Below, one piece after another: positions 5,777 through 11,047 of a stretch of 11,047 nucleotides of DNA. Within the stretch, counting starts at the first letter, position 1, and each line of letters starts with the position of its first letter. Source of the DNA: Deltaproteobacteria bacterium. Lineage in GTDB: Bacteria; Desulfobacterota_B; Binatia; UBA9968. Where the stretch lies: contig VBKY01000229.1 in NCBI GenBank assembly GCA_005879255.1, positions 1 through 11,047 on the forward strand, in the 5' to 3' direction. The notes beneath the pieces are model-generated. The model ran no database searches. It was not told the DNA's origin and worked only from the letters and a program-made list of their open reading frames with translations. The translations under genes were made by a program, and so were the position numbers.

Positions 5777-6808
5777 CTACCCGAGCCGAAGTATGCGTGC
5801 GGCGTTGCCGCCGAGAATTTTTTCTTGGTCGGTGCGACTCAGTTTAAGAGCGGTGATGACTTTAACCGGGCGGTCGTAGCCCATGTCAAAGCAGTAGTCG
5901 CTTCCCATCATCACACGGTCAACGCCCACGAGTTTAATGAGGTAATTAAGTGATTCCGGAGCGTGGCTGATCGTGTCGTAGGTGAAGCGTCGGAGATAAC
6001 TCGATGGCAGCTTTTTCAAGGCCTTGCACTCTTGTCGCACCCTCCAACCATGGTTGAGACGACCGACGAGATAGGGAAGCGCGCCTCCCGCGTGCGGCAG
6101 GCAAATCTGAAGCTTCGGAAAACGATCAAGCAGTCCGCTAAAGATTAGATTGGCGGCAGCGACTGCCGTATCAAACGGATTTCCCAGAAGGTTGTGCAGG
6201 TAATAGTTAGTAAGCCGTTGGGAGCCAATAACGTTCAGGGGATGGAGAAAAACCGGCGCGCTTAGAGCGTGTATGCGCTCGAAGACCGGGAGGAATGACG
6301 GATCAGTCAGTTCTTTTCCCCGAACGTTAGTGCCGAGATAGATGCCGCGGCAGCCGAGCTCAGTCACCGCGCGATCCACTTCAGCAACAGCGGCTTCAGG
6401 ATCTTGAAGCGGAAGAGTTGCTAGCGTCACGAAGCGGTCGGGGTGAGTTCGACTGGCTTCGGCCATTGCGTCGTTGACGAGCTTGGCCAATCGCAAACCG
6501 AGATCGCCGTCCGCCCAGTAGACCATCGGCGGCATGAGTGAAAGCGCATGAACTGTTACACCCCGTGCATCCATTGCTTTGAGCCGCAGGTTTAGATCGT
6601 GGTAGTGAGGGGTGATGGGTCCGATTGCGACTTGGCCCACGGCAATCAACGGTCCGGTGGGAGCAGAGCGGAGTCGCACGCCGTAAGGTTCTCCTTCCGC
6701 CTCGATGAGTCGGAGATATTCTTCGGGAACGAAGTGAGCGTGAATGTCGATTGCGCGAGTCGTCTGGCGCGAGCGCCTTCCGATTTTAGATTTTCGATGG
6801 TTCGGCAA
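5777..6808 (-). CDS. Metal-dependent amidohydrolase (Amidohydro_2, ACMSD-like)
   Basis: The 343-residue protein is a TIM-barrel enzyme of the PF04909 family, which includes aminocarboxymuconate semialdehyde decarboxylase and related hydrolases and decarboxylases. The metal site is complete by pattern: H23 and H25 in A-I-D-I-H-A-H-F, H189 in P-V-F-L-H-P, H239 in L-P-H-A-G-G, and D304 in M-M-G-S-D-Y. The likely substrate class is a ring-derived carboxylate or a small amide or ester; the sequence does not decide. The only start before the in-frame stop is TTG 6808, and the first roughly nine codons lie inside a dispersed repeat (6781-6837). The native start may therefore have been replaced by the repeat. 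The gene follows the substrate-binding protein by 35 bases and is probably in the same transcript. Confidence 0.88.
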   Translation of the reverse strand: MPNHRKSKIGRRSRQTTRAIDIHAHFVPEEYLRLIEAEGEPYGVRLRSAPTGPLIAVGQVAIGPITPHYHDLNLRLKAMDARGVTVHALSLMPPMVYWADGDLGLRLAKLVNDAMAEASRTHPDRFVTLATLPLQDPEAAVAEVDRAVTELGCRGIYLGTNVRGKELTDPSFLPVFERIHALSAPVFLHPLNVIGSQRLTNYYLHNLLGNPFDTAVAAANLIFSGLLDRFPKLQICLPHAGGALPYLVGRLNHGWRVRQECKALKKLPSSYLRRFTYDTISHAPESLNYLIKLVGVDRVMMGSDYCFDMGYDRPVKVITALKLSRTDQEKILGGNAARILRLG

Positions 6809-6837
6809 CGCTCACCACAGGTTTTCGATTTTAGATT
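6781..6837. repeat. Dispersed repeat overlapping the amidohydrolase start
   Basis: The core at 6795-6837 matches 10512-10547 elsewhere in the window: CGATG, TTCG, ACGCTCA, CACAGGTTTT and TAGATT are shared in order, with single-base differences and a six-base insertion here. A 12-base direct repeat, CGATTTTAGATT, brackets the element at 6781-6792 and 6826-6837. Short repeats with a 'TTCGAC…CGCTCA-x-CACAGG' core occur in many copies in several uncultured proteobacterial and related genomes. That is recollection, not a search. Confidence 0.65.
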
Positions 6838-6843
6838 GGGGAT

Positions 6844-7830
6844 TCATCGGATTACTTTATCTGCTCTAGCCAGCACGTTCGGCGGAATCGTCAGACCGAT
6901 TTGCTTTGCGGTGTTCAGATTGATCACCAGCTCGAACTTTCTCGGCTGCTCCACCGGCAGATCAGCCGGCTTCGTTCCTTTCAGAATCTTGTCCACATAT
7001 GTGGCGGCGCGGCGGTGCATGTCGGGAATGCTGGGGCCATAGGACATGAGGCCGCCAGCGTCCACGTACTCTCTTTGTGCATACATGGACGGCAATTTAT
7101 TCTTCTGCACGAAGCTCGCAATCTGGTCCCGGTTCCCGAACGCTACGGGATTCAGTGGAGGCACAATCAACGCCTGCGCGCGCTCTTTCGTTACTACTGA
7201 GAAGGCGCGATCGACGTCCTCGGCGCGCACCACTTCAACGGATTGAAGCTGCACACGCAGCGAACTGGCCGCACCCTCCGTTTCCTTGTAGTCAAGCAGG
7301 TTGCCTCGGACGTCGGGATTCCAGAGAAACGCCACGCGAGAGAGCCCGGGGACGACTTCCCTCAGCAGCTCCAGCCGCTTTCCACTGAGATCCGGAGAGA
7401 TAATGCTGAGCCCTGTGACATTTCCGCCGGGGCGCGCGAGGCTCGCCACCAACCCGGTCCCGACCGGATCGCTGCTTGTCGCCATGACGATCGGGATCGT
7501 CTGAGTCTCTCGTTTGACGGCCGCAATCGCCACATCTGTGGCCGCCACGATCATGTCCAACTTGAGGCCCACCAGCTCACGCGCGATCTCTGGAAACCGT
7601 TCAGCCCTGGCCTCGCCGTAGCGAAGTTCCAAGACGAAAGTTTTCCCTTCGACATGGCCAAGCCCCCGCATCCCTTGCCTGAAGGCCTCGATATTATGCT
7701 CTGTGGCCGCTGGAGTGCTCGCAAAAAGGTACCCGATCCTCGCGATCTTCTTTGGCTGCTGCGCCTCGGCTGGAAGGCAAAGCGCAAAGAGCATCGCGCA
7801 TAGAGCCGGCCGAAAAACTTTTTTACTCAC
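6844..7830 (-). CDS. ABC transporter substrate-binding protein (PF04392 type)
   Basis: From GTG 7830 the protein has 328 residues: a basic start, a hydrophobic signal core and a likely cleavage at P-A-E-A/Q-Q (about residue 23). The mature part begins Q-Q-P-K-K-I-A-R-I-G-Y-L-F, a hallmark of this periplasmic binding family. Two alpha/beta lobes follow, with A-R-P-G-G-N-V-T-G-L-S near residue 130 and G-G-L-M-S-Y-G-P-S near 260. Upstream in-frame codons to ATG 8007 exist, but they translate inserted repeats (7862-8003) and are almost certainly not part of the protein. ATG 7794 is another possible start. No permease or ATPase gene is nearby, as is common for this family, which in some genomes is present in many orphan copies. 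It probably captures the substrate of the neighbouring catabolic enzymes. Confidence 0.88.
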   Translation of the reverse strand: MSKKVFRPALCAMLFALCLPAEAQQPKKIARIGYLFASTPAATEHNIEAFRQGMRGLGHVEGKTFVLELRYGEARAERFPEIARELVGLKLDMIVAATDVAIAAVKRETQTIPIVMATSSDPVGTGLVASLARPGGNVTGLSIISPDLSGKRLELLREVVPGLSRVAFLWNPDVRGNLLDYKETEGAASSLRVQLQSVEVVRAEDVDRAFSVVTKERAQALIVPPLNPVAFGNRDQIASFVQKNKLPSMYAQREYVDAGGLMSYGPSIPDMHRRAATYVDKILKGTKPADLPVEQPRKFELVINLNTAKQIGLTIPPNVLARADKVIR

Positions 7831-7861
7831 AAGGTTTGAGAAAGAATCTTTTGAAGATTTG

Positions 7862-8003
7862 CTCGCGCCAAGGCGCCAAGAACGCCAAGTGACGGGCCGA
7901 GGCCCAGCATCCCGAATCAATACGAGGGATCTATGAAAGATTTCTCCCTTCGGTCGAAATGACAATTCGGGTTTCCTTTGCGGCCTTTGCGTCTTTGCGC
8001 GAG
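7862..8003. mobile_element. Nested palindromic, MITE-like repeat insertion
   Basis: A 28-base arm at 7862-7889 (three tandem CGCCAAG-type units after CTCG) is inverted at 7976-8003 (CTTTGCG-type units ending GCGCGAG). The arms differ mainly at A/C positions. Inside lies a second inverted pair, CCCGAAT (7911-7917) and ATTCGGG (7965-7971), around a unit containing TTTCTCCCTTCGGTCGAAAT. Each part resembles short sequences that I recall as highly repeated in genomes of this kind. No transposase is encoded, so any movement would be in trans. The element fills most of the 243-base gap between the M24 gene and the substrate-binding protein gene, and creates a spurious N-terminal extension of the latter. 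Confidence 0.6.
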
Positions 8004-8073
8004 ACATTCCGATTTTCGGTTGCGACTATGCCGCGCCAGGTGCTTCGTGGTGGCTACTTTCCGCGGGTGTAGC

Positions 8074-9324
8074 TCAATCGATGACGGTGATTTCTTCGAT
8101 CGGAAATTGCGTGGTGACCTCGGGACCTTTTTCCGTCACGACCATCATTTCTTCCAACCTAACGCCCCACTGAAGCGGCTTTCCGTGCTGTGTCTCTAAC
8201 GCGAAGCTCATTCCCGGCTGGATAACAACTGGGAAGTCGAGGGAGTAAATCCGCGAGATGACCGGAGTATCATATTGCGCGAGCCCGAGTCCGTGGCCCC
8301 ACAGGTTTGCCGCGGCCTGATCTTCTTCCTTGTAGCCCCAAGTCTCCATCGCCGATGGCCAAACCTCGGCGATTTCTTTGGTCGTTGCTCCCGGCGTAAC
8401 TTTGTCGATGGCGCGATAGAGCCACTCATAAGCAATGTTGTAATAATCCTTTTGCTCCTGTGTCGGTTTTTTTCCAACGCAGTAGGTGCGATACATGCAG
8501 CTCTTGTAGCCGTTCCAAGTGACCGCCGCCATGTCGATGATCACCAGATCTCCTGGCTGGATGATGCGATCTGAAAAATGTCTCCAGTTGGGCCAGCTGT
8601 TGGGCCCCGAGGAGACTATAATGTCTTCGACGTCCTCGATCCCCGGAATGTTGTACAGAAAGTTCATGGCGAAGGCGGTGATCTGATGCTCCTGCATGCC
8701 CGGTTTAATGAAATTTGAGATGGCCGTGTGGCAGCCATCGCAGATGGCGGCGACGATGCGCATCGCTTCCAGCTCATCTTCGTTCTTAATTGCGCGAGCT
8801 TCCACCATGGGCGATGCGCCGTCGGTGTAATTTATTTCGGCCTCTTTGAAGGCGTTGATCATGTTGAGGTCGATGAAGTCGACGCCTACCGGGGCCTTCT
8901 CGACATGATACTTGCGCAGTTCCTCCACGATCGCGTTGGTGAATTTTTTCACTTGCTGTCGGGAAGCGCCGCCTACTGCTCCTTTGATCCACGAGTAGGC
9001 ATAGCGCACGTTGTCGCGCGGAATCCACGGGCAATGACGATTGATCTGTATACCGATGTCTCCTTGTTCGAAAAGGATCGGCTCCGAGCCTTCGCAAAGC
9101 AAGGCGTAACGTAATCCGGGTTTCAACCGACACCAGCCCGGCGTGACCGTGCTGGAGATATAGCGGACGTTTTCATCGTACATTGCGAGCAGCGCGCCCA
9201 ATCCATTGCGCTTCATCGCTTCGCGTGCGCGGTCGAGGCGGTACTTCCGTAGCCGATCCCAGTTGATGCGCTGCTGCCAGTCGGTGCCGACCAAACCGAA
9301 ACTCGAAGTGCTGCGAGTTACCAT
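8074..9324 (-). CDS. M24-family (creatinase/prolidase-like) protein with altered metal site
   Basis: The protein has 416 residues from ATG 9324. This start is fixed by AAGGAGG four bases upstream; the longer frame from 9360 lacks one. An N-terminal creatinase-like domain (about 20-165) precedes a pita-bread domain (about 175-415). Of the five dinuclear metal ligands of M24 peptidases, Asp264 (V-I-I-D-M-A-A), His344 (W-G-H-G-L-G-L), Glu377 (F-A-L-E-T) and Glu391 (V-R-L-E-E) are present. The second Asp is Cys276 (G-Y-K-S-C-M-Y-R-T instead of G-Y-x-S-D-x-T-R-T). The catalytic His of H-E-x-P is Tyr351 (A-Q-Y-D-T-P). It is therefore unlikely to be a classical Xaa-Pro peptidase. As with creatinase or DddP, the fold may serve a different small-molecule hydrolysis or lyase reaction. 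It is probably the first gene of the minus-strand catabolic unit. Confidence 0.88.
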   Translation of the reverse strand: MVTRSTSSFGLVGTDWQQRINWDRLRKYRLDRAREAMKRNGLGALLAMYDENVRYISSTVTPGWCRLKPGLRYALLCEGSEPILFEQGDIGIQINRHCPWIPRDNVRYAYSWIKGAVGGASRQQVKKFTNAIVEELRKYHVEKAPVGVDFIDLNMINAFKEAEINYTDGASPMVEARAIKNEDELEAMRIVAAICDGCHTAISNFIKPGMQEHQITAFAMNFLYNIPGIEDVEDIIVSSGPNSWPNWRHFSDRIIQPGDLVIIDMAAVTWNGYKSCMYRTYCVGKKPTQEQKDYYNIAYEWLYRAIDKVTPGATTKEIAEVWPSAMETWGYKEEDQAAANLWGHGLGLAQYDTPVISRIYSLDFPVVIQPGMSFALETQHGKPLQWGVRLEEMMVVTEKGPEVTTQFPIEEITVID

Positions 9325-9507
9325 ACAGCCTCCTTGATTATTAGGAGTGAAGCAATTCACATCTCGTTTGCAGATACCGACACTTAAGTCATCTCAGCGA
9401 TCATTGTCAATGTTCTTCCCTTCTCGTTCGGAGTTGTGCGTGGTAGGATTCGGCGCAGTCCGTGTTAAGCGTCCGAACGTTCCGGCAGAGGCACGGATAA
9501 TCAAGCG
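9325..9507. promoter_or_regulatory. Divergent promoter region between M24 and dehydrogenase genes
   Basis: For the minus strand, a perfect TTGACA (9410-9405) with a 17-base spacer and TTAAGT (9387-9382) is a candidate promoter. A strong ribosome binding site follows (AAGGAGG, read on the minus strand just before 9324). The -10 is poor. For the plus-strand gene no comparable promoter or ribosome binding site is visible. Shared control of the two sides is plausible, but no operator palindrome was found. Confidence 0.4.
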
Positions 9508-10488
9508 ATGGCCGCAAAAGTCTTCGTCACACAGCCGATCTCGGAGGCGGCGTTGTCTCGACTCCGGGAGGTCGCCGAAGTTGAATTGAATCCTGATTCA
9601 ACTCACATCATCACGAAGTCCGAACTGATAGCGGCGCTCAAGCGAAACAATTATCTTCTGTGCCTGCTGCATGACCGTGTCGACGCGGAGATTATTAACG
9701 CTAGCCCGGATCTCAAGCTGATCGCCTCGATGGCGATCACGCCCGCCGGGGTCGACGTGGCGGCGGCGACATTGCGGCGCATTCCTGTTACCGCGATTCC
9801 ACCATTTGTTACTGAAGCCACCGCGGATCTCCACTGGGCGCTTCTTTTGGCCGTAGCGCGAAGGGTCGTGGAAGGGGATCGTGCTCTCCGCTCAGGGATT
9901 TTTCCCGGCAGCCAGTCGATCCATTTTGTCGGCGGCGAAGTCAACCGCAAAACTTTGGGAATCATCGGGCTCGGTGCCATTGGCGAAGCGGTGGCGCGAC
10001 GCGCCAGGGGCTTCGGCATGCGCATCCTTTACACCAAGCGTCGGCGCTTGGACGAGACGAGAGAAGCTGCGCTCGGTGTCGAATACCGAGACTTAGATCA
10101 ACTTCTGACAGAGTCGGACTTCGTCTCGGTGAATGCCGCGCTTAGCCCTGAGACGATCCATCTCATCGGCGATCGAGAGCTGCGCCTCATGCGCCCCTCG
10201 GCATATCTCATAAACACGTCGCGCGGTCCCATCGTGGATGAAAAGTCGCTGGTGCAAGCGCTGAAAGAAAAGCGAATCACGGGCGCCGGGCTTGATGTCT
10301 ATGAGCATGAGCCGATGGTGGACCATGGACTCATCAACTTGCCCAACGTTGTGTTAACGCCTCATCTCGGCAGCGCGGCGCTGGATACGCGCGAGCGCAC
10401 CGCGGCCATCTTGGTTGAGAATGGCATCGCGGTCATCGAAGGGCGCAGGCCGCCTAATATTTACAATCCGGAGATCTACAGCTCATAA
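9508..10488 (+). CDS. D-2-hydroxyacid dehydrogenase (glyoxylate/hydroxypyruvate reductase-like)
   Basis: This 326-residue protein is an NAD(P)-dependent dehydrogenase of the D-isomer family. The Rossmann motif is G154-L-G-A-I-G159, catalytic Arg239 lies in N-T-S-R-G-P, the Glu in D-V-Y-E-H-E-P (about 268), and His286 in T-P-H-L-G-S. The Y-T-K-R-R-R stretch after the second strand of the nucleotide fold is basic, which hints at NADPH preference. The reaction would be reduction of glyoxylate, hydroxypyruvate or a similar 2-oxoacid. The substrate-binding loop is unusual: where most members have V-G-x-D-x-I-D it reads I-T-P-A-G-V-D (about 77-83), and N-T-P-G is A-I-P-P. The carboxylate may be bound differently, so the substrate may not be glyoxylate. 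The gene is divergent from the M24/binding-protein/amidohydrolase unit. The ATG has no strong ribosome binding site. Confidence 0.9.
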   Translation: MAAKVFVTQPISEAALSRLREVAEVELNPDSTHIITKSELIAALKRNNYLLCLLHDRVDAEIINASPDLKLIASMAITPAGVDVAAATLRRIPVTAIPPFVTEATADLHWALLLAVARRVVEGDRALRSGIFPGSQSIHFVGGEVNRKTLGIIGLGAIGEAVARRARGFGMRILYTKRRRLDETREAALGVEYRDLDQLLTESDFVSVNAALSPETIHLIGDRELRLMRPSAYLINTSRGPIVDEKSLVQALKEKRITGAGLDVYEHEPMVDHGLINLPNVVLTPHLGSAALDTRERTAAILVENGIAVIEGRRPPNIYNPEIYSS

Positions 10489-10511
10489 ATTATTTTGGCT
10501 TTTTGGATTGC

Positions 10512-10547
10512 CGATGCTTCGACTACGCTCAGCACAGGTTTTAGATT
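10512..10547. repeat. Dispersed repeat, second copy of the 6795-6837 core
   Basis: This 36-base sequence with core TTCGACTACGCTCAGCACAG shares order and most bases with 6795-6837, without the six-base insertion. It lies 24 bases after the dehydrogenase stop. Confidence 0.65.
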
Positions 10548-10615
10548 CAATCACTGCGGATTTGATTCCCCGGAGCTTGCTGCCTAAAGAGCTGTTCCCA
10601 GACCTCTTAGAGTCC

Positions 10616-10690
10616 GTCATTCCCGAATGCTTCTATCGGGAATCCAGGCGAGACCGGAACTGGACCCCCGATTAAAACATTCGGGGGTGA
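10616..10690. repeat. Double-hairpin palindromic dispersed repeat
   Basis: Two arms (10616-10647 and 10660-10690) are inverted copies of each other, each itself a hairpin with an eight-pair stem and nine-base loop. The left stem is ATTCCCGA/TCGGGAAT (10619-10626, 10636-10643). The right stem is ACCCCCGA/TCGGGGGT (10664-10671, 10681-10688). Between arms, positions two and three of the stem change from T-A pairs to C-G pairs on both sides, so pairing is conserved while sequence is not. The repeat would be expected to end TGAC, and it is cut after TGA by the group II intron. Confidence 0.75.
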
Positions 10691-11047
10691 GTGCGCCCGT
10701 GATGGCGTCACATCAGCACGGTGAAAGTCCGTGTCGGAGTATGCCACAGCCCCGTAGCTGAAGGTAACTGCGTCGGCCCGAAGCGGCGTGGAGAGCAACC
10801 GGAGGCGAACTGTCGGTCCGTAGGTGAACGAACTCGATTCGGCGGGGGTGCTGCGACGAGCCTGCTCACTCAGGGCGAAGTCCGAAACACGCTGGACACG
10901 CTGAGGGTGGTGGACAAAGCGATGTTCAGGCAGCCCAACGTGGTTGGAGACGGAACGACAGGAAGGTGTGGCGAGGTAAGCGGGGAGACCTGCGCTGTGG
11001 GTGGTGAGCGGCGCAGGAGTCAGAGTCTCCATAGTACCGAAAGTACC
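10691..11047 (+). mobile_element. Group II intron, 5' part (runs off the window)
   Basis: The sequence starts GTGCGCCC at 10691, the conserved 5' splice-site motif of bacterial group II introns. It continues with structured, domain I-like RNA, including GGTGAAAGTCCG (10720-10731) and many local helices such as CCTGCGC/GCGCAGG near 10989-11016. About 357 bases are present. The reverse transcriptase ORF, normally in domain IV, and domains V and VI would lie beyond the end, so activity cannot be judged. The base before the intron ends a strong hairpin (10664-10688), which is the target type of class C introns. The loop CTCACT (10865-10870), closed by CCTG/CAGG, contains TCAC, complementary to GTGA (10687-10690) and therefore a candidate EBS1/IBS1 pair. 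The long antisense open frame here is a by-product of the structured RNA. Confidence 0.8.

Noticed and set aside
7243..7803. 186-codon plus-strand ORF
   Set aside because: It is a shadow of the substrate-binding protein gene on the opposite strand, whose family features are clear.
7831..8007. N-terminal extension of the substrate-binding protein to ATG 8007
   Set aside because: The 59 extra codons translate dispersed repeats and precede a normal signal peptide, so the start near 7830 is preferred.
10607..11032. 141-codon open frame on the minus strand
   Set aside because: It is antisense to the group II intron RNA and the palindromic repeat; such frames are commonly annotated but are by-products of structured GC-rich RNA.
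1..11047. CRISPR array, tRNA or rRNA genes
   Set aside because: No regularly spaced repeats, no tRNA cloverleaf with CCA-proximal TTCRA arm, and no rRNA-like stretches were seen on either strand.

Overview
The window looks like an accessory stretch of a chromosome from an uncultured, moderately GC-rich soil or groundwater bacterium. Two things suggest this. The first is the gene mix: an orphan PF04392-type substrate-binding protein, an Amidohydro_2 enzyme, an M24 protein and a D-2-hydroxyacid dehydrogenase, a combination common in Binatota, Rokubacteria and related former 'Deltaproteobacteria' genomes. The second is the density of short dispersed palindromic repeats between genes. The taxonomic placement is inference from memory and is weak.

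Layout: 1-1511 is gene-poor and decayed. It holds a receiver-like ORF without a phospho-acceptor aspartate, and a head-to-head pair of broken gene starts: a tyrosine-recombinase N-terminus on the minus strand and a secretion signal of an ABC substrate-binding protein on the plus strand. The two run into each other at about 676-680. 1512-2216 is a two-gene plus-strand unit: a small membrane-anchored zinc ribbon and a lone CheY-like receiver. 2552-2998 encodes a secreted CHRD-domain protein with its own ribosome binding site and a candidate promoter.

3112-5541 is a minus-strand block. An MFS exporter and an F420-type nitroreductase-family protein are each preceded by the same architecture: a diverged leader repeat (4638-4738 and 5503-5614), a covarying hairpin, GGAGG, five bases, an ATG of a tiny ORF, then the main gene. 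This duplicated leader is the least explained structure in the window. It could be a cis-regulatory element or a relic of an integron-like cassette array.

5777-9324 is a probable minus-strand catabolic unit: M24 creatinase/prolidase-like protein, then ABC substrate-binding protein, then metal-dependent amidohydrolase. It is interrupted by repeat insertions at 7862-8003 and 6781-6837. A D-2-hydroxyacid dehydrogenase (9508-10488) is transcribed divergently from it. Together they suggest uptake and breakdown of a small organic acid or amide, with reduction of a 2-oxoacid, but no substrate can be named from sequence.

10512-11047 is a nested mobile region. A short dispersed repeat is followed by a 75-base double-hairpin palindromic repeat, and directly at its right edge begins the 5' part of a group II intron that runs off the window. 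The hairpin immediately upstream and a four-base IBS1/EBS1 candidate fit a class C (hairpin-targeting) intron.
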